A stretch of DNA of 64,000 bases from Cryptomeria japonica (lineage: Eukaryota; Streptophyta; Pinopsida; Cupressales; Cupressaceae): NCBI RefSeq assembly GCF_030272615.1, contig NC_081409.1, positions 243,967,924 through 244,031,923 of the forward strand, in the 5' to 3' direction. Position 1 is the stretch's first letter. Every line of letters starts with the position of its first letter. The notes under the pieces are model-generated. The model was not told the DNA's origin. It saw only the letters and a list, made by a program, of their open reading frames with translations, and made no database searches. Both the position numbers and the translations under genes were made by a program. Below are positions 22,117 through 32,431 of this stretch, in pieces.

Positions 22117-23631
22117 ATGCCGAAAGTGTGGGCGAAGCTGGAAAAAGGGTACCTCACAAGCTTTATGGAGAAGCTGGTGGATTATGACAAAGGTAGGGTA
22201 AATCTCACCGTTTCCAAAATTTTTGAAAATTGGTGTAATGGGTCCTTTAAAATCTATGGGATTAAGTTCAAATTGGACACGAGACTCATAGCTACTGTGA
22301 CTGGTATGCCCCATTTTGGGCTTAATTTTTGTAGAGACCTTAAAGTCTGCAATAACGCGGTAAATCTGTTCCCGCATAAGGAAAAAGAGAGGGCTAAAAT
22401 TGGCAAAGCCATAGGGGGTTACTATGAAGCCTCTAATATCAAGAAAATCTGGGACTGGGTTTTGAATGCCATAATGGAATATATCATTGCTGAGGGCCGA
22501 TTTTCCAGGGCCCACACTTACCACTTTGTTCTTTTAAACTATTTCAGATATGACAAAAGGGTCTCCCTGCCCTACTACCTTTTTAGGTCCCTTTCAAGGT
22601 ACCTCAATAAACACAGTAAGAATCCCTCAAATCCGGTTCTCCATTGCGGGCTTTTGCTGCTCATTTATGAGCACTGTAAAACCCTCGCCATGCTGGAAAA
22701 CAAGAGGTTATCTGCCTCTCCAGGGAAAGGCAAGAGAAAGCTGGAGGGAGGCGATTCTAGCAAGGAGAAGGAGACCTCTAGCAAAAAAAGTAAGAGTGCC
22801 TCTGGGACGGAAACCCATGAAGAAAAGATCGAAACAGAGGAAACTAGAAAAGAAGGCAACAAAATGGATATAGATGATTCTGATGGTGAAGACAACTGGA
22901 AAGATGAGGAGGTGGGTGTTGAGGAAGAAGGTGGTGATAATGAGTTTGACAATGAAAGCCCTATCCACAGTGATTGCCCTGGTAATGACAACAACCAACC
23001 TATGGAGGATGTGGAATACAAGGATAATAAGGAAAAAGATGTGAATTCTAAGAGGGAGGAGAACAAGGAACCTGAGAAGGATATGACTAAGGACAATTTA
23101 AGTGAGGATAAGGAAAGTGCACGTAAAGGGTTATTCCTAGATAACCTTAAAAAACTCACTGAGGTGAGACTGGATTATGATAGATGGACCTATGATCTTT
23201 TGAAGAACCTGGAAAAAAAGGGGAAACAGATGGATGAGAAGAGGAAGGATGATGATAGGGATCAGATAAAATGGAAGCAGGATATGGAGGAGAAGGTTAA
23301 ATCGCTGGAAGAAGGGAATGTGGCGATGAAAAATTTGCTAGGCATTATCTGGAATATCCTGTCAGTTGTCACTAAAAACTTGGAGGATATTGCTAAGGTC
23401 TTTGATAATTCCAGTTCTCCTAAACCGGTGGTGGACCTTGACAAGGATGAAGATACTATCGAGATTGGCAGTAATGAAGCTACTCCAGCTAGTGCTACAA
23501 AGAGGACCAGGGCAAGTGTCAAGAAAGCTATGGCTGCTTCTACTAAGGATATCCCTAATCTTAGGGAAAATATCAAAGAACTGTATGGGATTAGCAATAC
23601 CTTGGCTAATGCCCTGAAAAAAATCAATTAG
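22117..23631 (+). CDS. LINE ORF3: intact 504-aa accessory protein, function unknown
   Basis: An unbroken frame lies 223 bp after the RNase H stop and before the LINE tail, on the same strand. The N-terminal ~190 residues are globular (WAKLEKGYLTSFMEKLV; FKIYGIKFKLDTRLIATVTG at ~41; LPYYLFRSLSRYLN and LHCGLLLLIYEHC at ~151-187). A Lys/Ser-rich stretch with possible nuclear signals follows (~205-235), then a long acidic Glu/Asp/Lys region and a helical, coiled-coil-like segment (~350-440). No enzyme motif was found. Plant L1 elements normally stop after ORF2, so a third ORF is unusual. Its freedom from stops contrasts with the decayed ORF1 and ORF2. It shares motif order with the ORFs at 8560 and 25017. 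Confidence 0.65.
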   Translation: MPKVWAKLEKGYLTSFMEKLVDYDKGRVNLTVSKIFENWCNGSFKIYGIKFKLDTRLIATVTGMPHFGLNFCRDLKVCNNAVNLFPHKEKERAKIGKAIGGYYEASNIKKIWDWVLNAIMEYIIAEGRFSRAHTYHFVLLNYFRYDKRVSLPYYLFRSLSRYLNKHSKNPSNPVLHCGLLLLIYEHCKTLAMLENKRLSASPGKGKRKLEGGDSSKEKETSSKKSKSASGTETHEEKIETEETRKEGNKMDIDDSDGEDNWKDEEVGVEEEGGDNEFDNESPIHSDCPGNDNNQPMEDVEYKDNKEKDVNSKREENKEPEKDMTKDNLSEDKESARKGLFLDNLKKLTEVRLDYDRWTYDLLKNLEKKGKQMDEKRKDDDRDQIKWKQDMEEKVKSLEEGNVAMKNLLGIIWNILSVVTKNLEDIAKVFDNSSSPKPVVDLDKDEDTIEIGSNEATPASATKRTRASVKKAMAASTKDIPNLRENIKELYGISNTLANALKKIN

Positions 23632-23815
23632 TTTCTTCTCTTGGGTCTGGCTGGTTTTGCTGGCTTTGTGGGGCTTTAGCCGGTTCTCTATGGTTTTTTG
23701 TTGGCTTTTCGTTGGTTTGTTCCTTTTTGTCTCTTATTGCTATATCTGTTAAGTTCTGTTTGTAAAGGGTTTCGGGGCCCCTTCAAAACCTGTTTTTACC
23801 TTAATAAAAAACATA
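23632..23815 (+). other. LINE 3' untranslated region and A-rich end
   Basis: GT-rich sequence (TTTTGCTGGC, GTTTCGGGGCCCC) ending in AATAAAAAACATAA. This resembles plant L1 3' ends, and AATAAA may act as the polyadenylation signal. No target-site duplication was recognised. Confidence 0.5.
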
Positions 23816-25016
23816 AGAAAGTAAAGTTAGAGAATGCAAGAAAAGTTTGGAGTACATGACAATGCAATGATGCAGAAGAGAATGGAATATTGGGACAAAG
23901 AGGCAAAAGCCCACATGTTCATTAAAAACCCACAAAAGGAGGAAATAAAAGCAGATGAAGAGAAAAAAAACCCAATATACTTAGCAGAGCTTCTGTTAGC
24001 ATGTAATTTTTCAAATTATTTATGCTATTGAGATACTATTTTATTATTGTTTTAAAAAATTATTTTTATCACGAGAATAGTTACTGCTGAAATTTTATGT
24101 GCAGGAATAATCCTAAAACATCAATTCCCATCCATGTGTGATCTGTCTCTAGTGACTTGATCATCAGCCGGGCAATTGGGGGGTGGCACTGAGTAAAGAT
24201 AAGGCTTTCACTTTGACAAATTTAGCCAAAGAGGCAAGATCTATGTGATATCTCAGAGGTTGAGCTTCTGTGAGGTTTTGTTCAGTTTATATGTAAAAAA
24301 TCATAAACCTATGTATTTCATTAAGGAGAGCACATTTTATAATAAAATCAAACCATTGGTGTAGCCTACCCTGAAGAAAGCACCCTAGCAAAGCCAAAGG
24401 TCATCGGGAAGTGATTAACTATCGCTAAAAGGAGATAGGAGTTATCCTGATACCTGATAGACACATCAAGAGGATATACACCGACCAAGTCATTACTAAA
24501 GTATCATCGGCGTGACTTTTACTATCAGAACATGCGAATTGTTGTCTTGTCGATAGTAGATAAAGATATCGGTAAGACTTACACCGATGGGAAGAGAAGC
24601 CTTAGTCATTTGTACAACTTAAAGAGATTGGGGTGTAACATTTCAATCTATCCCGACGCCTGATGTAAACAATAGAGCAAGAGATTCATCAAGGAAAAAG
24701 TAACTATCGGTAGAGGTTGTTCAAGGTTATGTCAATACCCGATGGAGGACTCGGGAAGACACACACCAATAAAAAACAAAGTGACTTAAGGAATGAAATA
24801 TTACTGATGGCGCCAAGGGATTAATTCATCGGGAAAGCATATACCGATGAGCCATAACAGATACAATTCAAAACTGAAACAAAAGCAGCCTGTATTTAAT
24901 GCATGCAATTGAGTAGATTGATGGCTCACACAAGACAAATTAAGAACCAAATGCAAGTTGCGTCTTAGTAAAAAACACACAAGGTGAGAATTATTGCTCA
25001 CAATTCATCATGCATC
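23816..25016. other. Non-coding interval with CCGAT/ATCGG-rich leader
   Basis: 23834-24031 has a short open frame of charged residues that I cannot assign. From about 24,380 to 24,850 the sequence is dense in CATCGGG, ACCGATG, ATCGGT and CCCGATGG words, like the LTRs of the element at 40761-53655. This suggests the leader or LTR of a related element upstream of the broken ORF at 25017. No LTR pair or PBS was found. Confidence 0.4.
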
Positions 25017-27950
25017 ATGGAGGCTGCAAGTTCATCAGGAAGAAAGAGGAGTGCTAAGGGCTCTGAATCCACGTCTAAAAAATCTAAAACAACAGAAGTC
25101 CCTCTTGCATGGAAACTAAATCAAGATATCATTGATCAATTGCAGTCCCTAGGCCCCAAATCAAGGAGGTCTAAATAACATTTGCCCATAAAAGACCAAC
25201 TTGAGGACAGGTTTAAAGGGGTTGGAGATGTGTACACAAAGGTGAGAGGTTATGAACTCTTCCTATTTCATTTTCTGAGAAAGGACAGAGAGGGGCCAAT
25301 TTGTAACCCGTGGATAACCAACTTAGGTAAACTAGTTGTTCCAAATGTTTTCATAAATATTAGATTGATGGAAGTCTTGGTCAAAAAATGCCAATTTGTG
25401 AAGAGACGCGTTCAGTTTCCAAATGGTGAAGTGTTTATCAGATTTAGCCGTGGTACCATAGATGAATTTTTTATCTTAGACCCTAACCCTGGTGTACCCT
25501 TGTCATTTGAAGAACTAGAGGAGGAATTTGTTAAAATGGATACTTCTTATAAAGGGTGGATCTTAGCTTTCCACAGGGTTGAGAAGGGCATTCTAACCGA
25601 AGAGGATGGTCCCCCATTCAACATGGACATTTTTCAGACACTGCTTATAGTACACCTAAATGTCATGTGGACAGGTTGGAGGTATAGAGGTCCCTGATGT
25701 AGCTAATATTGGGCCACTGGTGTTAGCGCAAATGTACAAATGTATGAGCCAAGACCCTTTGATTATGCTACTTATCTTGTAGAAAAATTACATGAAGCTT
25801 TCTTGAACCTCAGAGATAATAGGGAGCCCACTTTCAAGTTTTACTTGTTAATGCATTTGATTTTATTTTATGGAAGATTTAGGGGTATGTGGCCAATGAA
25901 TTTAAAATTGAACACAATGGACAGATCAGGTAAAGAACAACCAGTATAGATGTGGACATCAGTTTGGGATTCATGATATGTGAAATCAAACTACATCAAG
26001 TTTGAAGAGCTAATAGTAAAGCCATTATACCAGATGTATGGCGTCCCGTGTGAAGGATCTATTTCCACTGAAGTTAAAAGATTTCTTCGACCTGTTGTTT
26101 TTTATGAAAGAGGTATTCTCAATCACAACTGGGGCGATTGGTTTATTCACAAGGATTATACTTGCTTCAGGATTTATGGTTTCGAAGGAACCTCATATCT
26201 GATGCCAAAACTGTACCAGACATAATTGCTTATCTGGAGATTGTGAGACAGTTAAGTGCTTCGAATGCCAAATGTTTTGGAGATATGCATAAGCAAACTT
26301 TCATGCCTGGGACTCTTAGTTTTGGGGATTTTACCATTGTATCACAAAGGCTTAAAAGCCATTAATAGGAAACTGATTGAAGAATGCAATTTTTTCAAAT
26401 ATGCTGCTACGGTCAGTTATGACCCTGAGGGATATATTCACAATTGCAAGAAAAGTCAAAATCTGGGAGATTATCTTCATGTTTACTTGGAAGCAGAGGA
26501 CATGTTTAGAAACATGGAGGAGGAAGAGGCCCAAACTACCATTGATGAATTAAACAAAAAATTGGAAGAAAAGAAAAAGAGATTGCAAGAAATGGAAACT
26601 GAAGAAGAAGAGAGTGAAGGTGAGTCCGAACAAGTTGAGGTGGTATATAGGCATCAAGCACCAAGCACAACAGAAGAGCCAAACTTGCAAGAACAAATTG
26701 TTATCGGGCTGAACATCCATAGTGATGCAAGATACGATGAGTATTTTGCCTTTGTGTCTGATGATGTTTTTATTAAGTCAAAATAATTTAAATCCTTTTT
26801 ATATAATTTCAAAGGGAAAAAACTGAGAGACTCTATCCCAAATGTAACCCCTGAAAAAGAATCAGAATTATTGGGGAAACTAAAGGAAGAAATCAGTTTA
26901 CAATTGACCACTATAACCCCTCAAAGGGGAAGACAACTTCTTAGTGAAGCAGGCATCGTCATCTTTCCAGGATGGGACATGAGTGCATCATTTATTTTTG
27001 ATAGCATGTTACATTCTGAGAATAAGGATTTTAAATTGGATATTCAGGGGGTAAATGATGTGTATGTCGGCTCTAGATTTGACCAGAATGAAGAGGCTTT
27101 TCTTTTATGGGCTCTTTACCCTCCAAATAAGAGGCCAAAAATCATTGATGTGGATAAAGCCTTTGGTCACATGATGAAATTGAAATTTGGTGAAGTAGAT
27201 CCCATTGTTATTGCTGATATGGGTATTGATATTTTAAAATTTAATAAAGCACAATTGGTCAAAGTGATCAAAGAAAGAGATCAGTACAAGGGATTATATG
27301 AAGAATTGCTAAAAAGAGGAGGACAGCCCGTGCCAGAAATCCACGATGGGTTTCAGTGGAAAAAGAAATGTGAGGAAGTGCAACTGGAAAATAAAAAGTT
27401 GAAAAGGAAAATGTAGAGTGTGAGGGCTGACACAACCTCTATTTTATTGACTAAGAGATTTGAAAAATTGTAGGGTTTCCTTGATGATTTTTGGGTTGTT
27501 TATCAAAAGAATATGGATAATGCAATATCTCACAACCGAATTTTTAACAGACTAGGAACTTTGTTGCATGATAAGACAATGACCAATACAGATGTTGAAG
27601 TCATTAAAGGAATACAAAAGCTATTGAAAAAGCATGAAGACTTTGACACAGAATTGCAAAATGAATGTAAGGAAATAATACATCATGGTTTTCTAGAAAT
27701 TGAAGATTAGAATGGACAGATTAAGGATAAGGATAAATGGATTGTGGAGTGTCAAAGTCTTCTCAGTGCTTTCCTTAACATTTCCTAGTCTGATGTACTT
27801 GACATGACAGAGACAATCGAGTAGATGGAAAACTTCATCACTTTGGAGATTGTGGTTAGAGATATTATCTACGATGCAGATACCTACAAATCAGAGGGAT
27901 ATTTGAAGCACATTCAGAAGTGCGATCAGATGCTTGGAGACCAGCCATAG
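25017..27950 (+). pseudogene. Decayed accessory ORF of a retroelement, ~980 codons, function unknown
   Basis: From ATG 25017 (MEAASSSGRKRS) most coding blocks share one frame, broken by stops at 25176, 25695, 25704, 25947, 25974, 26223, 26784, 27414, 27708 and later. Local frame excursions at ~25680-25737 and ~26216-26345 indicate indels. The N-terminus is Ser/Lys-rich. A block FIRFSRGTIDEFFILDP (~25440) is followed ~117 codons later by DYATYLVEKLHEAFLNL and FKFYLLMHLILFYGRF (~25761-25880). These match in order and spacing the ORFs at 8560 and 22117. A Glu/Lys coiled-coil-like region (26510-26630) and another charged helical tail (27270-27700) follow. No polymerase domain is visible. Confidence 0.55.
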
Positions 27951-28190
27951 ATATCAAAAAATGTTTAAAGATGTGACTTTGTATTTTATAGTTTTAGTTT
28001 GTTAGGGCAATTTGTTAGGTAGTTAGTTTCTAGCTAGTTTTTTGTTAAATTTAGTTTAATGAAAGGGTATTCCCTTTCATTTTTCAAACCGAATCCTCAT
28101 CTATATGTGGAGGATCTTTTGGGTGAGTGGAAGGTAATGGGTCACAAATTGGCAGAAGTCTGCGGTTGGAAAACACGCTCTTAGAAATGT

Positions 28191-28511
28191 GGGCCCGTTA
28201 AGCAAAAATGGGGGCCCGTTTTTGCTTCAGGCCCTCGAGGCAAAAAGTAACAGGGGTCTGAGATGAAACTAAATGGGCCCTCATTTTGTTCTCAAACGGG
28301 GGCCCGCCTAAAAACGAAACGGGGTCCTATTTTTAAAAAACGGTCCCCCGTTTTTAAATCCGATTTTAACCATTTTTTCGGGCTCATTTTGTTATTTTTG
28401 GACAGTAATGGTAATTTTAGGAATGGGCCCCCATTTTCAAAATAAGGACTGGTTATTTATATAATGGGTCCGTGTTTCGTAAATGAGCCCTCGTTTTCAA
28501 AACAGGGGCCC
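28191..28511. repeat. Degenerate GGGCCC / poly-T array, ~21-23 bp steps
   Basis: GGGCCC, GGGGTCC, GGTCCC or GAGCCC words near 28191, 28212, 28230, 28275, 28298, 28321, 28344, 28425, 28465, 28486 and 28506 are separated by T-rich or A-rich stretches (TTTTGCTT, CATTTTCAAAA). Many steps are 20-23 bp, others about twice that. It lies downstream of the broken accessory ORF, so it may be part of that element's 3' end. Confidence 0.65.
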
Positions 28512-31089
28512 AATCTGTGGAAGTTGATTCCACAACCCACCACTTGCCTCGAGATTAGGTCCGAGATAGGTTTGGGATGGCCACACCAAAGACATGGCCT
28601 GCAAATTCAAATCTCCATGAATGGAAGCACAAATATGAACTTCTAAAATAGTTTACGTGCCTCTAATTAGAGAATTTTTATACAAAATTAAAACCCATTT
28701 CAGATTATTTTGTCTAGATTCAAAATATTTAACTTTTTTTAAAAATTGATTATTTTAACTATTTTTCATTTAATTTATACTAAATCGGGTCCATAAACTT
28801 GAAATATTAACTAATTTTGTTAATTTAATAACTTTTTTATTTTAATGAATTTTGAAAAAAATTATATGTCATCAATCTACACAAAATTCTTTTCTATTAA
28901 AAAATAAAAAATAAAAAATGTTAAGTTTACGTCAAAGTATGTGGGCCATACATGTCAAATTTTTAAAAAGATAAATATGCTCATTAAAATTTAAAAAAAT
29001 ATATAGAAAAATATGCTCATCAATCTTCAATGTGTTACAAACCATTTCCCAAAACGGTTTGAGAAAATAATTATAATTGTGTCAAAAAGTGTGGGTCGTA
29101 CACATGCATGGTATGGTCCTGAAACAAACATTTTTAAAACATAGTTTTCAGAACTCCATTCAAAAATTTATTTTTTATTATGTGGGTATTAAAATAAATT
29201 ACATATTTGGAAAGTAGACTCAGAGGGCTATCTTTTATATTATTGACATTTTCCAAGATTCAATCTCCAAGTGTTTCAAAATTTAAGATGAAATGAGATA
29301 AAACTTGAAAAAATAGGGAAAACACTTCCACTTTTTGGCCAAAAAGTGGACTTATCTTCTTGCACTGACCCTTTTAGGAGAGACAGATATCACAAGTTTA
29401 TAGTTTTTTTTATCAAGACAATCTCTTTGCATTTTCTTATGAACTCGTTGTCTGGAAGTACCAAGTTGATGGAGGATATGCACTGAAATCAACTAGTTTA
29501 AGTATTTTATTTTCAATATAAAGATTCAAGTGTTTCTCATTCATGATGGTATCTATCTTTTCAATGGATTGATCAGTTCCTTGGATAAATCTATTTACAT
29601 AGGTTTTTTCATTGTGCAATCTTATGTTGTTGTAATTCAGATTGATTTTCAGTTTGCATATCAGTTTGAAGGATTGGTTGGCAAACTTCGAATTGTCTTA
29701 TTGGTGTTTTGACAAAGTAAAGTTAAATTTAGTAAGACTAACTGGATGTCACATTTTAATTGCAATTCATATGGAAGCCTTTGAGATGATGGTCTTGTTT
29801 CATTAACAAGTTATTAAAACTGTTTATAAGGTTAAACGTAGGATTTTTCATTTGAAATGATATGAAACCAATAAGGAATCAAGGCATTGGTCTTTTACTG
29901 ATTTTATATATTTGAATCAAGTATTTCCAAAGCAAGTTTCATTAAGGAATCATATTTCTAATTCATACAATCAGTACTTTATAAACATTCATTTAAAAGC
30001 AAGCAGTTACAGTTTTCAAATAATAAGATTCGGTTCAGGAACAATTGCCATCTTGAAGTCACCTAATTTCTTAAATTCGCTATAGAAAAGTCTTTAACCT
30101 ACAGTTTTAGGTTTTAGATATAGGTTCACAGGCCTCAGATTAGTGAAGCCTGAAGTGCAGGGGAATTTGATCTATTGATCATTCCCATTTGTTGGCCAAG
30201 ATTGATTCATAATTCATCAAGAGAAATGGCAAAACTCTTTAATTTCCAATCTGTGGTTTTGGGAACCAACAACTTCCAAGTGGGACTGACAGTTGGAACT
30301 GGATATTAGACAATTAGAATAAGTCCAGTAGTCAACAAAAAAACTGCAACTCCACAAAAAGTGAGAAAAATGACCAAAACCTTCCTGGACAGAGAAATTT
30401 TTTAGGCTTTTGCAACTTTCAACATATGATAATAGCAGGTGGAAAGAAGAGGAACAACACCAAGACAAATTTGATAGAGGGAGACCCATTTAAAGATTTC
30501 TCAAATCTATTATATATGATGGGTAAAATAAGGCTATATGCACAAGGGGGAATTCAAGAAAAATTTCCAACTGTTAGATTGAATCCCAACACACTCTACA
30601 ATTGGTGCCAAATTGAACTATGGAAGATTCAAATGCTTATCACCTTATTTGATTTTAAAAGATTTTCCTGTGGATTTGACAAAACTTGGAAGTTGAAGTC
30701 TATTTTGTAACACCACTTAGATAAATATGTGGACATCATTGTTGCTTATGTCCCGATTCTGGTATAGTAAATATGGTTTACTTATTTTTTAATTTTTATA
30801 CAATAATTTTAGCCTTTATCTAATATAATCAATAATTGGAATACTTTTCAATAACTAGGAACGACAACATTAGGAAAGTAAAGAAAAACAAATAAATGAG
30901 AATATATCAGTAGGATGACAAGCTCAAATTTATGAGACACACACTCTGAAATGAACTTGTTTGCAACCAACTTTACATGATTCAAACACAACCTGTAAGT
31001 CCACGAGAATTTACAGGCATGCGAAAATCTACAGGAATTTCGCCATCTCCAATAGTTCGATACCCTCCAAACTAGCTACTTAATCCTTG
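28512..31089. other. AT-rich interval, nothing recognised
   Basis: Short open frames only (longest 94 codons at 30426-30710, no known motif). No LTR, TIR or RNA gene was recognised. It may hold old, eroded element remnants. Confidence 0.4.
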
Positions 31090-31870
31090 GGTAAGTGCAC
31101 AAAGATGGTGGTCAAAAAGGGGGGTATAAGTGGACACTTTTTTTCTGAAATCAGGTAAACCTGAACTTGGAGGCAAAATTTGAAAGTCATCCACTCAAAA
31201 TATGAAGATAATCAAAGAACAAATATTGTAGTACTCTGAATCTAGTTTCCAAACTACTAAACTTTTTCAAAATTGGATAAGATTAAGAGGGTCAAATCTT
31301 TCGCGCATGAAAAATTGACCCTGATTTTTTTGAAAAATATAACATAGTGTCTGACGTGCGCATCAAAAACGTCATAGTTAGATTTAGTATTTTGACAAAT
31401 CCTTTGGCAGAAAGATAGTTAAGAGTGAGCACTAGAAGATGTGTATTTGTTTGTAATTTTTGGTTGAGTATTTTTTTTATGATTTTTCCAATCGAGCACA
31501 TCCTGAAAATTAGGTACCTATTCGTGCGTGAAACATAAGTTGCACTAGATCAAAAATACATTTTTTTTTTAAATTGTAAAGAATCAAGTGAACTACAATA
31601 ATATATAAAGTTTTTTAAATTTGGATAAGTATATCAAAAGTTATTCAAAAAATGGTGCACCTATGTCTGTGAGAACTATGGAGAGACTGGTAAAAGAAAT
31701 TCAATAATAATATGTTATTGTTGTTCAAATTGAAAAAAAATTATATGGTTAGAAAGCTTAGAAGATGGGTGAAAATATGGTGGCAATTTTAGAAATACCC
31801 ACTTGATGAAGTGTAAACCTGATGATGACAAAGTCGATAAACCAAGTTGATAAAATAAAACGCGTCAAAA
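31090..31870 (+). mobile_element. Partial copy of the GGTAAGTGCAC-type TIR element
   Basis: Starts GGTAAGTGCACAAAGATGG and parallels 40988-41770 for about 780 bp. Shared stretches include GGGGGGTATAAGTGG, AGGTCAAA/GGTCAAATCTTTC and the final ACTTGAT...AAACC...GATGATGA block. Similarity fades after about 31,900. The far inverted end was not found, so this copy is truncated or too diverged to see. Confidence 0.65.
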
Positions 31871-32030
31871 ATGAGAGAAATGGAGGGAAATCAAACTTCC
31901 AAACCGTAGCTTTGTCATCCAGGCCTATTTCCAAGCCTAAATAGTCAAAAGCGTGTATGGGGTACTTATGGTTTCAAAAGCATGTACACACTTGTTTTCC
32001 TATAAACAGCACATACGCGCTATTGTATAA

Positions 32031-32120
32031 TATGATATTCTATATATAATATGTGTATAATATGATATTATATATATAATATGTGTATAATATGATATTA
32101 TATATATAATATGTGTATAT
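32031..32120. repeat. 30-bp tandem repeat (about three copies), TA-rich
   Basis: Three consecutive ~30-bp units of TATATATAAT ATGTGTATAA TATGATATTA, the first slightly diverged. Confidence 0.9.
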
Positions 32121-32186
32121 ACATATCATATATAATATATTCACATGTAAGTGTATTGTCTCCCCCTCTCAAATGCATACAAGGTG

Positions 32187-32246
<60 letters not shown>

Positions 32247-32305
32247 CTTCTCCCTTCCTCCATACCCCATCCCTCCCTCTCTACCCTTATCCCTTCCTCC
32301 ATACC

Positions 32306-32360
<55 letters not shown>

Positions 32361-32431
32361 TTTCCCTTCCTCCATACCCCATCCCTCTTTCTCTTTTTCT
32401 CTCCCTCCCTCCCTCCCTCCATACCCCACTG
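32187..32431. repeat. Polypyrimidine tract: (CT)n with a CCATACCCCATC minisatellite
   Basis: Two (CT)n runs of about 50-60 bp surround and alternate with four copies of TTCCTCCATACCCCATC (near 32250, 32290, 32365 and 32415). Open frames across it are low-complexity artefacts. Confidence 0.9.

Larger units (their letters stand above)
16090..23815 (+). mobile_element. L1-clade LINE retrotransposon with three ORFs, ORF1 and ORF2 decayed
   Basis: Order on the plus strand: ORF1 with DUF4283 and zinc knuckle, ORF2 with AP-type endonuclease, reverse transcriptase, zinc-binding region and RNase H, then an extra intact 504-codon ORF, then a 3' tail ending near a short A-rich run (AATAAAAAACATAA). No LTRs flank it. 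ORF1 and ORF2 carry many stops and frameshifts, so this copy cannot move by itself. The 5' border is uncertain and may lie up to 330 bp further upstream. Confidence 0.85.

Noticed and set aside
24361-28511. A bounded LTR element around the broken ORF at 25017
   Set aside because: No LTR pair, PBS, polypurine tract or target-site duplication could be found by eye, so borders are not claimed.
30426-30710. 94-codon open frame as a gene
   Set aside because: No recognisable motif, no neighbouring exons, and size within chance for this region.
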